A DNA stretch of 64,000 nt from Phialocephala subalpina. Lineage: Eukaryota; Ascomycota; Leotiomycetes; Helotiales; Mollisiaceae. The notes below the pieces were generated by a model. That model was not told the DNA's origin. It searched no databases and was given only the letters and a program-made list of their open reading frames with translations. A program made the position numbers and the translations under genes. Below, one piece after another: positions 45,911-58,146 of this stretch (the stretch's first letter is position 1; every line of letters begins with the position of its first letter). The stretch lies in NCBI GenBank assembly GCA_900073065.1, contig FJOG01000016.1:774806-838805 (forward strand), written 5' to 3'.

Positions 45911-47278
45911 ATGTTTGCTCCACGATTTAGAAGTGCATTACGGCCAGCATCAAGTTGTGCATCACAATGTCTTCGCCAGCAACGAGAAGCTCTGCCACGA
46001 AACACAATTTCCCATCCAATGAGACAGCGAAGATACCAGTCCAACAGGTCCTTTGGTGCAGCAGCCAAAACCCTCTTTAGAGCACACCCTTTCTCAGTTG
46101 CTGCAGCAGTCTCTTTGTAAGTCTAGAGCCATGTCAATACTCATGCAACAACTAACACCCGCAGAATTCTTGTTGGAACTGGAGCTCTATTCTACGCAAA
46201 CCATTTCTACTACAGCTACATAATAGGAGCTTTCCACACGTTCCCCGAGCCAGTAGCGAAGCAATTACGAAAAGCACTATACTATACGAACATCTCGCTC
46301 GAACCGAAGAATGCCGTCAAGTACTACAAGGAGGCACTGCGTGTGGCAGATGAAATCGGCATGGATCCCTTCTCGGACGAAATTATAGGAGTCAAGATTC
46401 AACTGGCTGCGTTGATGGAAAAGATACAACTATACCAGAAGGCGATCGAAGTATTGGAGATTGTAAAAAGAGATAATCTGAGATGGGTAGATGAGCTGGG
46501 AAACAAGCCAGGGAATGAAGGAAAGAGGACGAGAGTATTGGGCAGGACTGTAGGAGTCAGTGTCAAGCTAGGAGAGCTATATTCAAACGAATACGTCAAG
46601 GAGAAGGGTGCTGCTGAGGAGAGGCTGGTTTGGGCTGTGGAGACAGTATTGAAGGAGCAGCAGAGGAGAGCAACAGAAGGCGTGAAGCCTGGGGAGGGCG
46701 ATTGGATGTCCCCAGAGGAGATTGGAGGTTCATTAGAAGGTAGGTTCCTATTGTTTCTCCTAGAGCTTCCTGCTGATGTGTGACTAGCATTGGGCCATCA
46801 TTATGAAGAAAAAGACCAGCACTATCTAGCAGCACCCCTATTCCTCCAAGCACTTACTATGTCGCCACCTACAAGCTGCCACACTGCAGTACTAAGTAAG
46901 CACTATCCCTCCATTCCTCATGAAATCTAGCTGACTATTATAGTGAACAACCTTTCTATATCCGTCGCCCAACAAGATCCTCCAGTCGTGCAAGGCCAAC
47001 CTCCTGTATCACGACCAGCACTAATAAGCAATGCTCGAGCGTGGGCCGAAAAAGCAATTGCAGTATCTGCAAAGATCACACCGCCTGAGAGAACAGAAGA
47101 ATGCGACATGGGCTGCGCAGTCGCTACACATAATCTAGGAGAGTTCGCAGAGATGGATGGAAATATCGCAGAGGCAAGGAAACGATACGAAGAAGCAAAG
47201 GCCTTGTCCAAAGCAATTGGCTTCCAAGATGGAGTCATCAACTCGGAAGAAGCTCTCAGAAGGTTGGGAAAGACCTGA
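45911..47278 (+). CDS. mitochondrial TPR protein, Mgr3-like architecture
   Basis: Four exons (45911-46116, 46165-46739, 46788-46895, 46944-47278), three 48 bp introns, 407 residues. N-terminus MFAPRFRSALRPASSCASQC is Arg/Ser-rich without acids, a typical mitochondrial presequence. One transmembrane segment follows, created by the first splice (FSVAAAVSLILVGTGALFYA, residues ~61-80). The rest is helical with TPR-like units (ALYYTNISLEPKNAVKYYKE; IQLYQKAIEVLEIVKR; AAPLFLQALTM; TERTEECDMG-like region then AVATHNLGEFAEMDGNIAEA). One N-terminal helix plus TPRs is the plan of yeast Mgr3, an adaptor of the i-AAA protease Yme1 in the inner membrane; I suggest that role on architecture only. Head-to-head with dap1. 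Confidence 0.75.
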
Positions 47279-47968
47279 AGAAATGGAAACTTTGCGCAAG
47301 ATACCTTGACTTTGAGCATTTGCTTGTTCGTGGATTGAACTCTACTTGTGTGCTTTGCGTTCTTCTGCTTTAATTCCCAAGCGCTTTTGATACAACTTTC
47401 TTTGCTTCCCCAAGGAGCTCTGCAATCATCCGAACCATGCCAAGTCCTCGGCATCATCGGATTATACGTGGGATAATGAAACCCCACCAGCCAAGACAAA
47501 TATATGGAGCAACACTCAGCTGCTCAAGGATCATTTCTGCGTTCTGCCCCTCCAAATACCCCTCCATCTGCACAGCTCCAAACACCAGAATGTCATCAGC
47601 AATCGGAAAGCCTTTGACGAGAAGTTTAATCGCTCCACAGCCACACTCAACTCGTCTGTTTTGCCTTGTGTCGCGGCTATGTAACAACAGTCAGTGCTCG
47701 AGACGGCAACGGGAAGGTCCGGTGCGGCCCGGAAGTCTGTTCTGTGTCTGTTGCAGCTAGTGAAGTAAGTCTCAAGGATGCGAGTTTGCGGCGTGAGGTA
47801 TTTTGCCCAGGCCGAGGTGCATATATCACGCACAAGGGTTCAGATGTTGTTGTAAATGCTTGGTACGCGTGTAACGACATGGTATCTTTATCTTTCCGCT
47901 ACTCCCCATTCTGAAGGATATTTGCAATCTTCACTTTCTAGGTTGTATCTGCTAGAAGTAAGCTCAAG
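47279..47968. other. gene-free stretch, 0.7 kb
   Basis: 3' flank of the TPR gene and promoter of the WW-domain gene. Open frames on both strands in 47437-47914 overlap and have no motif. CACTTTCTAGGTTG.. near 47931 with GTAAGCTCAAG just before the ATG may mark a leader intron, not certain. Confidence 0.35.
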
Positions 47969-48897
47969 ATGTCGTTCTTTAATAAGTTGAATAGCAAGTT
48001 CGAAGGATTGATGAAAGACGACAAACCTCCACAAGTAGCAGACGGCCAACGAGGTATTTCACTCCCTACCCATTCTTCAATCTTGTAGATACTTACTCCC
48101 ATACCTCAGGATACGAACAACAACAATACGGTGGGTACAACAACGGCTACCCACCCCAACAACAAAGCTCCGGCTACCCTTCATACCAAACCCCACCTCC
48201 ACAAGCCCCTCAATACGGCGCTCCTCCTTCACAATATGGCGCCCCTCCCTCCCAATATTCAACTCCTCCTTCAGGGCAATACCAATCTCCGCCTCCTGCC
48301 CAACAGTACGGGGCCTATCCTCCACCAGCAGCAGCAGCATCTCTCCCTCCAACACCAGGCGTACCACAAGGATGGATGCCCCTCTGGGATCCGGCGGGAA
48401 GTAGATGGGCGTATCTCGATTTACCGAATAACACCGTGAGTTGGAGTGTGCCTGTTGCTCCTGCATATGCAGCTGGGGGCGTTGGGGGCTATGATCCGAA
48501 TAGAGGTATTGGCGGAGGGTATGGTTCGCCCGCGCCAGGAGGATATGGAGCACCTGGGGGTTACGGAGAGCCACCGAAGGATAATTCGAAGAAGAATATG
48601 ATGATGGGTGCCGCTGCTGGTGTTGCAGTTGGTGCGGTGGGTGGGGCGTTGATTGCTAATGCTTTGGGTGAGTCTTTCCCCGTACCTGGTTTTTGGGAAG
48701 TGATGACTGACAGAGGTTTGATAGATGACGACGATGAGCATCGTGAAGGAGGGTATAATCAAGCACCACCGATGGGAGCGCCGCTTCCTGAGACGGATGC
48801 GGATGGTAGCTCCGTTAGTAGTAGTGACAGGGAGGAGGTCGAGGAAGCGAGAGAGGAGTATGAGGAGGCTTACGAGGAGACTTATGGGAGTGATTGA
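47969..48897 (+). CDS. WW-domain protein with Pro/Gln/Tyr- and Gly-rich regions
   Basis: Three exons (47969-48053, 48110-48667, 48725-48897), 271 residues. Start MSFFNKLNSKFEGLMKDDKP. Residues ~30-105 are a low-complexity Tyr/Pro/Gln region with YGAPPSQYGAPPSQY repeats. Then a WW-like domain: GVPQGWMPLWDPAGSRWAYL followed by NTVSWSVP, with the two spaced Trp and the aromatic centre. After it come Gly/Tyr repeats, a glycine-zipper stretch (GAAAGVAVGAVGGALIANAL) that could associate with membranes, and an acidic end (EEVEEAREEYEEAYEE). WW domains bind proline-rich ligands. The second intron (48668-48724, 57 bp) is a multiple of three and stop-free, so it may be retained. Role unknown. Confidence 0.75.
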
Positions 48898-49277
48898 TAT
48901 TTGGAGTGCTTCCGAGTTGGTAGGTTTGAATGCCCTGCGGAGGGTGGGACATTGAGAATGGTGATCTGGAGGACCTACCTTGAGATATGAATGAACGCTT
49001 TTGAGCGAAGTGTCAAGTTGGCATTTTTACGTGGCATTTTGAGATTGCTGCATCTTTGGCATTTTTTTTATTTTATTTTTATTTTTTCATCTACTCTACA
49101 CGCATGAAGAAAAAAAAGAATCAGTAACGGCGAAATTTGTGCTTTTGAATGATCCAGCTTGTCAGGGACATTGCTGCCATCCATGCTTTGCCACCATTAT
49201 GCTGAGATATGCCATGAAAAGTGTGCGGCAAGAAACTTATGAATGTCCCACCCTTCGCGGTACATCGAAAATGCCCC
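48898..49277. other. gene-free stretch, 0.38 kb, between convergent genes
   Basis: Space between the stop codons of the WW-domain gene and the 779-residue gene. A T-rich run (TTTTTTTTATTTTATTTTTATTTTTTC near 49062-49089, shortened here) and AAAAAAAAAG near 49109 may serve as 3' processing signals for both strands. Confidence 0.4.
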
Positions 49278-51861
49278 CTACATGCTACGACGACGGCCAT
49301 TGCAGGAAACAGAAATGATTTGGGAAGCCTTGAGATGGGCAGCGCGACCGCTGGTGAGAGTGGGGTGGTGTAGAGGCCAGTGTTGGATGTCGACTGCGAA
49401 TGGCTTGACGTCGGCATCGCTATAGAGGGCGGTGATCTTGTAGTGTTGTGATCTCTGTAATTCGTTAGCGGGACTATCCAAGAAATAGAAACATGGTGAG
49501 AATGGTCCAGATGGGGCTGTGGGGTTCAGAATGCGAAATGAAAGACGTACCAACAAATCATAGTTGACCGAGTCCTTGTCTTTAGTATCCTTGATGAAGT
49601 TCGGCTCGTGGCTTTGGAGGTGTGTGTAGAACACAATTTCCCTGAAGACGAGATCCATTGACACCAGAAAGAGTCGCTCGGTCCACGTCTTGAGCGAAGA
49701 CTTGACGCTGGTATTCCAAGGAGTATCAGTGCGGTGCTTCTTTGCGAAAGTCTTGGTGTTGACCAGAACATCGAGGCACTCAAGCCACTTCTCCACCCAG
49801 TCCGGTTCCTCAATCATTCTAAGGTGCCAGAATTTTCGACGTTCATTGGCATTGGTGACGGAGAATTTCCTGAATGATTGAAATTGGGTCCCTAGGGGGG
49901 AAGTCAGCAATTGCTCAACAGAAAGTTCCGGGCCTGGGGACATTGTGTCCTGCCTCCTGGAAGCCAGCAGGCAGGATCTCTCTATAACACTTACATCTAT
50001 GGCAGAGAGGAACGAGAATACCCATGTAAAGATGGAACCACATGTCGTCAACAGCTCTGAGCAAAGTACCTGCCATCTCATTCAAAGGACCGACGAAATC
50101 AGAAGATGCCTTCCAGTTGACTGCAATCTCTTGTGCTTGGGATAGAGGAGATTGACCGTACAGAAACGCGCTGACCTAACAAACGTCAGTGAGTCCATCA
50201 ACACGAGAGAGGTGACTTACTTTCGCTGACTCGATCCAGTACCACGTCTCGCGCTTTAGTGCCTTCAAGTCGTAGGTTTCGGGTGGTCCAGCTTGCAATT
50301 GCGACGGCGCAGCTCGATATTGTCCAGCTCGAGATGGTACTTCTTGAGACGGTCTAGCTTGCGACAGTCCAGTTTGATAGGATCCAGCTCGTGATGGTCC
50401 AGCTTGAGATTGTTCGCCTTGAGAGATCCCAGCTTGATATTGCCCAGCTCGAGATGGTACATTTTGAGGTGGCCCAGCTTGTGAAAGTAGGTTTAGATCC
50501 ACAGCTGACGGTAATACAGGTGCCTCAGGAATGTCAATCACCGAATCGAGGGAATTAATGAATCTTCGTGCCTTATGAAGGTGGGCATCAAGCATGCAGA
50601 AAGCGCAGTGCTTTGGCCGGACGTCATCCTCGAACGGCTTTCGAGAATACGTAATATTGAACCAGTCGTTATATCGGTCGAAGCAAGCGCAACGTTCACT
50701 GAAGTGTAAGTCGACCTTGTCTGTAAAGTTCTCCCAGATACCAAGCTCGATGTCTGAGGGGTCGACAACAATTCCAGCTCCTTCGCCATGGAAAGCATGC
50801 TCGAAAGGGACGACGAGAGCAGCTTTGAAGACCTCTGCATTCGAGACCCAATCAGGAACCTGTACGATGGCGCTGTAAGTTGAGCAATCCGTTCTTGCAA
50901 TATCTCCAAGCTTTGATAGGTAATTGATGGCGCGGTAGGCTTCTCTAAGAGCTTCGCCAGTGATTGTTCCTTGTGCGTGTGCGCGAGAAAGTCCAGAAGG
51001 GTTTGGTGCATTCAGTTGAGGCGCAACATAGCACGGGTTAACAGGTGCATGATTGGCCGGGGTATGGTTGAGTGGAGCAGCGCTCTGAGTGTTTCCATGC
51101 ACCGCAGGGCCGAGACTAGAAAGCGAAGGAGCAACTGGCATTGACTCTTGGGGTGTTCCGATTTCAATCCAACCGAAACCCCTCGAAGGGTCGGTCTTCG
51201 ATGCTTCAATCTTGATTTCTCTCGAATGTTCCATTGTATCCCGGATATCGAAAGGATTCTCTCGTTCTGCAGAGCCAAAGTCCATTGAATAGTCCATGAT
51301 CATTGCCGCGGATGCCTTGCCCATATAGCCTACACCGATCGAAACGCCCGTTGATTGTCCTGCCGCTGGAGTGACATTGGAATTGAATATTCTTTGTCCA
51401 AGTGGGTAGGGAGCATTGAGAATGGAGGCGAAAGGATCAGTGTCGAGCTTCGATTGACCTTGAGGTTTGGTTGGGGATGGGGACTTCATTGCTGCTTGTG
51501 TAAGAGGGGAGGATCCAATCATTGATTGATATTGATTGTTGTAGGGTGGGTTCAATTTGTTTGGAGTGATTGGAGGGATTGGAGGGCCCATAATATCTGA
51601 ATGGCCTTGGGAGCTGGGCACATTCTGAGGAGAACTCGAGATACTGCCCAGAGCACTGGTCTTCGTAGGTGTGAGTCGAGCCATAGCTCCTGGTTGAGCT
51701 TGCGCATTGTAAAGGAAAAATGTTATGGGCGCGACTGGATGTCCTCCAGATGTTGGTTGATTCTGACCGTAAGGAGACGAATATGCGGACTGATACCCTC
51801 CTCCGCCTCCTGGTGGACTCGAACCGAAGTAGCTAGACTTGTAAAGATTGTTGAAAGCCAT
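49278..51861 (-). CDS. conserved-looking protein of unknown function, 779 residues
   Basis: Four exons (51861-50221, 50175-49995, 49891-49551, 49454-49278); introns 45, 103 and 96 bp with consistent phases. The start MAFNNLYKSSYFGSSPPGGG was taken because the frame above it has no ATG. Residues ~1-300 are disordered, Ser/Pro/Gln-rich. From about 310 there is a folded part (ITGEALREAYRAINYLSKLG, WVSNAEVFKAALVVPFEHAF, CAFCMLDAHLHKARRFINSL), interrupted by a repeat-rich insert (QAGPSRAG units), and continuing in the later exons (EIAVNWKASSDFVGPLNEMA, EPDWVEKWLECLDVLVNTKT). The order resembles fungal proteins of unknown role; no enzymatic motif was seen. The last intron (96 bp) is a multiple of three and stop-free, so retention would add 32 residues. 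Confidence 0.68.
50283..50489 (-). repeat. imperfect coding tandem repeat (SQAGPSRAG-Q type)
   Basis: Within the 779-residue gene, six to seven imperfect units of about 10-13 codons: SQAGPPQNVPSRAGQYQ, SQAGPSRAGSYQTGL, SQEVPSRAGQYR. At DNA level the words CCAGCT(C/T)G and GATGGTAC recur. Likely to vary in copy number between strains. Confidence 0.75.
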
Positions 51862-52806
51862 AGTGGTAAGAGCAATTGCTTGAGTTCTGCAAGTTGTGTG
51901 AAGGTTGATGCGTGGGGGTAGGCGTCGTCGCCAACGATGTGTTTTGAAGGTGACGATGTTTACAGTGGGTGACGGGGAGGACGCGTTGAACGATCTCTGC
52001 AAATCTTCCAACTACTCTTCCGCTACGGCTACGCCACGCGTGAATAAATCCGCTTTCGACTAGAGCTAGGGGGGAAAGCTGAACCGTTACTGACTTCGAT
52101 TGTCCTGCACAAACTAGAACATTGAGGTTCTCATATATGCTGTAGATATTTCCATGTAATCTATGGCTTCTGCGTCTCTACAATGGAACATAGGAGGCTG
52201 CGCAGTCTTGTTCTACCTAACACTATCTCCTTCATCCGCATTCTCTTCCTATTTCGACAAAGGGTTGTTTCTCTTTTCTATCCGAGGAGCCAAGCCTTTG
52301 TTGGTAGCAACATGCAACAACACTTGACAGTTTTAAGCCCGAGGTCATAACTTGAGCAATGCGCAAGGTTTAAAAAAAAACCTCCTCAAGTCAAAGTTCG
52401 AGATGGTGTCATGAGAGTCTAGCATGAGTAAAGAAAGCAATTTTTGTTTGTTTCGGATAGTTGACTTTGCGCTTGAGCGGCTTGCAGCGAATGCTGTCAT
52501 TGTCAGGCTTTGCTAAGGGAGATCAAGGCTCTTCCACTCTTCCGTCATGTACTCTAATTGCGATAACCAGGCGCCAGAGAAAGTCAACTGCAGAGCGCTT
52601 GAAATACAACATCACTTGGCTGCAGTATTGATCACGTGTGAGCTTCGTGCAGAACCTTAGGTAAGCATTTTCAAAGGCTTATGCTAGCGCTTCACATCTA
52701 TGACTTCCTTACTGACGTAAAAATAGATACTTGAGAGTCGTTGATGGCTTAACCGAGTCTAGAAAGCATCCCACGAACATTTTCCCACCGTACCTTTTCG
52801 CGAAAT
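51862..52806. other. gene-free stretch, 0.95 kb
   Basis: 5' flank of the 779-residue gene. Pyrimidine-rich on the coding side close to the start. An A8 run lies near 52374. No open frame of interest. Confidence 0.4.
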
Positions 52807-54379
52807 CTATCGAATCTTGAACTCCAACCCAGTTTGCAATTGCTCGAAAATATGCTTAGCACGCCGAACCTGTTCTTCCATATCCTCTTCCTAGGTCCTT
52901 TTCGTTCGCGTCTCCAAGTTCTTCTTGATAGCCTCAATGTCATCTCCTTCCGGTCCATTGAACGAGTACAACAACCCCGTCTCATAACTTGTCGCAACAA
53001 GCTTGCGGGAGCGTGGTCGACGAATAATGTTATAAGCTTTGAAAGCATCGGTGATGGACCAATATGAGGTGTGCTCAAGGTTTCCCAAGAGCTCAGACAT
53101 GGCCAAAGTATCTTCTGTACATTGTCCTATTCCTCCAGCTTGGTGAGGGGTTGCGAAGTGCGCAGCATCTCCGAGTAGTACGATCCTCCCCTTCTTATAT
53201 TTACCAATAGTATTTATATTATATAGAGCCCACATATCAACACTTGGAGCCTCGGTGTTCATCATCTGGAACTTGTCAGCCTGCGGTGTTTTTCATGAGA
53301 TCTGGGATTTTAGCCTTGACGATCTTGCCGACCACTGGTCCCCACTCCTTGAAGTCCTCCTTCAGGGCGTCAACTTGATTGTGCTTGATTCATCGATCAT
53401 GTGTTCACGGTTTGTCAGAATGGACTGTCAAGCCAACGTTGAGGAATTTCCCTTGGTCCGTGGGGTATGTGACGACGTATCCTCCCTTGTTGATATATAG
53501 ATGGCAATTGACTGCACACTCCTCACCTAAATCCTTCTTGACAATTTCCATAGGTAGAATTCCACGGTAGACGTACCCGTTCGCATATGCTGGACCGTAC
53601 ATGGCACTTGGCCAGTGAGATTCTCATACCTGAAAGGAATAGTTGAGTTAGTTGTTCCCAGGAAGAATGATTGATGGTAGGACTTACCTTGGAATGAGTT
53701 CCATCACATCCTAAAATAATATCAGTCTCTACTCGTTCACCATCTTCAAACACCATGGTTGCTTGGCCAGCATTGACACCAGCATCGACAGCCACGAGCT
53801 TCTTGCCAAAATGTGTGATCCCAGCTGGAAGTAAATTGACCAACTCCTGAAGGAAGCCGTCGCGATGAACTAAACTCTGCCCAGTCCTCGCCACATCACT
53901 TGTCTTGATCTTGGTGATGAAGTGATCCGTGAAGTCCTTCCCTCCATGACAGGCTGTGGTCCAAGTATCCTCGCCATCCTTTGACCCATTCTTTGTGATA
54001 GAATCGGCGATAATGTCACTAATCTCGGGGGAGATCAACTTCATAGCTGCCATTGCTTCTGGGGCGAGTCCCACCGATCCTCCAATTTCACAGAATTCCT
54101 CGGCGGCTTCATAGATGTGGACGTTAGCTCTATGTTTGACAAGACCTGCAATACGATTGGTATCTTCCTTGTGTGAATTTCGAGGATGGAGGTGTAAGAC
54201 TCTGGAGTGACGATACATGCAGGATTGATGGAACGTAGCGACGAGTCCAAGAAGCTCTATACAAAGAAAGAACAAAACATGGATACATTTTGAATGTGAG
54301 ACTTACCAATTGCCGTGCAAACACCAACGACTCCAAGCCCAACAATGACAATATCAAGTTTCTTCTCCGAGGTCTGCAT
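52807..54379 (-). pseudogene. FAD-dependent (salicylate hydroxylase-type) monooxygenase with four nonsense codons
   Basis: ATG at 54379 begins MQTSEKKLDIVIVGLGVVGV, a Rossmann FAD motif. After an intron (about 54146-54306, longest in the gene and least certain) follows VHIYEAAEEFCEIGGSVGLA, then the DG motif DIILGCDGTHSK, and after intron 53630-53687 the block YANGYVYRGILPMEIV; further on GRIVLLGDAAHFATPHQAGG (the GD motif of group A flavin monooxygenases). Inside otherwise good sequence stand four stops: TGA at 53624-53626 (Arg expected), TGA at 53405-53407 and 53390-53392 (Trp expected in both), TAG at 52891-52893 (Trp expected). Each is one transition away from the expected codon. A third intron with GTCAAG..ACAAG ends (53273-53321) is likely. 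The family hydroxylates aromatic or polyketide substrates; this copy should be inactive. Confidence 0.8.
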
Positions 54380-54716
54380 CTTGTGTGGGTGTTGACGTTA
54401 TAGATCGACTGAAAGATGTCTCCTTTGGTAGAACAATTCTTATTGCGACCTGAACCTCCCAAACGCTCCGTGAAGCGAAAGTATATTCAGACTAGCGGCT
54501 CGGTTCAAATTTCCATCGGAGTTTAAGGGGAACGAGTCCGATTTCAGTCGTCATAAGTTGCCTTGCGTCTAAAGCTGTTTCTACCACTAGCTACCCTCGT
54601 CTCTCGTACGTGACAATAATAGAAATCATGCACTACATAGCACAAGATAGAGTCTATCAAAACATGAAAAGCGCTTCACTGTATTTGAGTAGAATTTTAA
54701 AAGCAATAGAAAGATC
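54380..54716. other. gene-free stretch, 0.34 kb
   Basis: Between the former start of the broken monooxygenase and the stop codon of the P450 on the same strand. Nothing recognised beyond short A/T-rich runs. Confidence 0.4.
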
Positions 54717-56432
54717 TCAAAGAGAAGACACGGTCTTCGCGTCGACGCTCGAATCAACCACCAACCCAAAAACCGCACCCCTAAACTCCTCCTTCCTCCT
54801 AATCAATACCTCAAGATCAAATTTCGGCTTCTTCGAGTTCTCCCCAAGGGGCTGCTTCTTAGACGGTGGTGGCCTAACTAACCCAGAACCATTCTTCATC
54901 CTCACCTCAAATCCATAAACAAACATCGCAACGAAGCTCACGATCTCGACGAACGCAAGATGACGACCTGGACAAAGATGTTTACCTCCACCAAAGGGCA
55001 TTAGGCCTTGAGATTGAGCTTTTCTTTGTTCCTTGGTGAGTTCTTTGGTCTTGAGATGTCGATATGGGTTGAATGTGGCAACGTCGTCACCCCAAAACTT
55101 GGGAGATTCGTGCATGGAGCCACCAGAGACTTGAATTATAGCTCCCTTCTTGAGGAGGTATTTATCTTTCAGCATCATGTCTTCGGTCACGACTCTGACT
55201 GGGGTAGCGTTAATGCAGGTTCTGACCGTCTCTTGGAATGTAGATATCAGGATGGGGCATTTGGTGTTGAAAGCAGTAATGTCGAGTGAGACGTGGTCAA
55301 TACCGTTGATAGTGGTTCGAGTCGCGACTCGTTGTACTTCTTCGCAGATCTCGGAAGTAAGGGTAGGGTCGCTGAGCATATGAGTGAGCATACAGAAGGC
55401 ATTCGGAACGGTGTTCGTGAGAGATGCGAAGAGGACGGTGATTTCGAAGGTACCGAGGTCGTCGTTGGTGAAGCCCTCAACTCTACCACATTTTGCGCGG
55501 CCTTTGATGAAGGCATTTGCATGTTGATCCAGTCCCTTATCATAGTAGTCTGCGAAGGCTGGGGCTATGTTTTTGCGTGCTGTCCATGCTTTTCGAGCTG
55601 TGATGCGGGGAAATATGCCAAGGAACAAGGTCGGCAGTCCTTCTTCGAAGTCCCTACGTCATAGAAGTCAGAATCATGTATTCATATCAGCATGGGGGAA
55701 CACTTACCATACGCTGTTCACGAAATCTGGATTGTCGGCAAAGGGATTTTGTGCACCATAGAACGACTCTGCAGTCGACAGTGTGAATGCGTTTTTCATC
55801 CAGGCGAAGAGATGTCGTGGTTGTTCCGAGGTACAGATGACATTGAAGAACTGTGCCAACGAGTTGACAACGCGACTGTTGGTTTCATGGATATCAGGTC
55901 CAAGTGCGAGAGCGGCATACATGTCATTGTGTAGATCGTTATTCTGGCGGATTCATGAGTTAGCATTATGTCGTCGATGTCCGGATTCCCACACCTACAT
56001 ATCGATTATCTCCTCCATTCTGAGCAACGATATCCTTGATCTCCTGCCGCGCACCTAAAACCCTGTTCGTGAAAGCGATGTGGAACGGGTGGAAGGAGAG
56101 CGCTTTGGTGTTGCAGAGGAGGCTTTGGGCTAGGTCAGGCGAGCTGACGACATAGATCTTGACGGAAAGAATCTCAAGTGTGAAGATGGGCCATGACGGA
56201 TAGAGCACACTTTTTAAATCGTTAGCAACTGTTCAGATGGAATGCGAGCTCAAACTTACGTCAAAGACTTGAAGTATGCGCCCTGGTACGTGAACATGCC
56301 AAGTAGGTGGCCGATGAAAGGGATCCTAGAAGGCGCAACTGGTGGCTCTCTAGCATCTTTACTAGATTTTCTTGTAGTCAAACGAAGGATGACGAGGATG
56401 GCAAGCACAAATATAACCCGTGGAAGGAGCAT
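54717..56432 (-). CDS. cytochrome P450, CYP7/CYP8-like type, apparently intact
   Basis: Four exons (56432-56260, 56209-55999, 55943-55708, 55653-54717), introns 50-55 bp, 518 residues. Membrane anchor LPRVIFVLAILVILRL (residues ~3-18), proline-rich hinge REPPVAPSRIPFIGHL, K-helix ETVR (~348), and heme loop PFGGGKHLCPGRHLA with the axial Cys at ~434. The I-helix reads LFASLTNTVPNAF (~281): it lacks the usual acid-Thr pair (A/G-G-x-D/E-T-T) and resembles the A-S-x-x-N-T-x-P pattern of CYP7/CYP8 enzymes (oxysterol/bile-acid hydroxylase, prostacyclin synthase). So it may catalyse hydroxylation by an altered proton route or a rearrangement. Start: the inner ATG directly before the membrane anchor. 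It lies between a dead flavin monooxygenase and a dead P450. Confidence 0.85.
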
Positions 56433-58146
56433 GTTGAAGTTTTGTGTCGGACACCTGATTTGAGTTGATGGACTCAGAGTGGGGTTGAGTTCTTGGAAAG
56501 TTTGATTGAATAACATATTAGTAGCGGTAGATAAGCGGTCTGGTTTCGCTTGAGAAATCGAAGGTGACTGGCTAAGAGTGTGCGTAAGATTGTATGATGA
56601 GCCTTGATACAATCCTGTTCTGTGGACACTACCTTTGAAGTAAGTGCAAAGAACTTATGGGGGTAAGTTAGGAACCTGGACGGCAATCTTGGAACTATCC
56701 TTGGTTCTCATGACCAATTCTCGTGTAAACATCCAGTTCAAAGCTTAAATGATATTAGAGGGAATCATGGGAATGCATTCGGACAAGAAGCAGTCAGCCT
56801 TGTGGCGCCTGTGCATCCGCGGTCAAGTATCTCCTTACACAGGATGGAAGGTGCGTGCGATACGCATCGCCAACGAGAGATACGCTTATACGTCTCAACG
56901 TGCAGAAGAGGGAAGGCAATCGCGGAGGTGGTCTCATTCTTGCAAAGCTTACGACCATCGTTCGTCCATCAAGCGGGATGAATGCCAAGAAACCATGAAC
57001 TCTCCGTCGGAACGACCCAGATCATGCAGGTCATGCAGGAGTTTTTGACTTCAACAAATGAACTTTAAGAATATGCGATAATGTCTACACGGTAGCGACA
57101 CAGTCTCCATAAGGTATGCATCAACTGAGCAATCGGGGGCCAGTGTTCAGAGGCTCGGATGCGGGAATATCCGCATTCGGTAGGAAAAGAGGGCCAAGGG
57201 TGGTGGTTTTGTGGTAAGCTATGCTGCGACCAAAACGACGACCTTATCAACAACTTTTGCTGCCTCTCTATGGAACGACTCTCGTCAACCGATTATACTT
57301 CCTCACTAGGATTGCGTAGAAATTATACCATCGTTGCGTCGATATTTCTTTTCGTGGACGCCGAGGCTGTTCTGAAGGATCTAGGCCAAATGTCTCCCCT
57401 TCGCCGTAGCTCGGATCATGCGCTCTCACGGCACCACTTGTACCCGGGTACTCGTATCATAGCAACGCAGAAGATACAAGCCAATTTCAGAGTGACATTT
57501 CATAGTATGGGATTCCGTGCGTCTGCTAAAGTAGCCTAATGCACATGCGCTTTGTTGAGAACCAACATTCCGACACTTCTCGAATGTGGTGCTTTCTCTT
57601 CATATCATCTTTGAGACTATGAGTGGACGGATATAAGTGTAATTCGGAGCTTCGAACGCAAGCTCCTGTATCATCTGGGACAACCAAGCGCCGAGGAAGT
57701 TCCTCGGCCTAAGGGAGCCTTTCAGTACGCCCTCAACATGAATTGTAGCTTTGTACAGCTTGTATGGTGTATGAACGGGGTGGTATGATAAACAATGAGG
57801 CCAATTTGTCCGAGGTACTGCTCAAAACACAGAGTCGTCGAGTTCTCGTCTTCAGATGTACTGGCTTTCCGTAGGCAGCAATGAGCAATTGGCAGAGGAT
57901 CAGACTGATTACCTACTTTACAGGAGCAGTTGTGATTGAGATACATGCGCGTTGTCCATTTTGGATCGTCCTCAGCTTGATAGAGAAGCCAATAGCGGAA
58001 GAAGACTATGTGTCTAATTCGTAGCTGCATAATTCAACAGTTTCATTTGCTCAAGCAAAGGCAAGTTGCTCAACAAACTTTTGTCTTTAAATTTAAGTAC
58101 ATGGAGAAAACAGAAATCAGGAAGTAGACACAGGACATAGGCTAGA
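56433..58146. other. gene-free stretch, 1.7 kb, between divergent P450 genes
   Basis: Holds the upstream regions of the intact P450 (left) and the dead P450 (right). Open frames such as 57159-57539 show no motif. The hexamer AGGTCATGCAGG is part of a short direct repeat near 57021-57043 (CATGCAGGTCATGCAGG). Nothing else was seen. Confidence 0.4.

Noticed and set aside
53405..53630. Tried to avoid the stops in the flavin monooxygenase by other introns.
   Set aside because: No alternative GT-AG pair keeps phase on both sides while leaving out the TGA codons and retaining the conserved YVYRG block.
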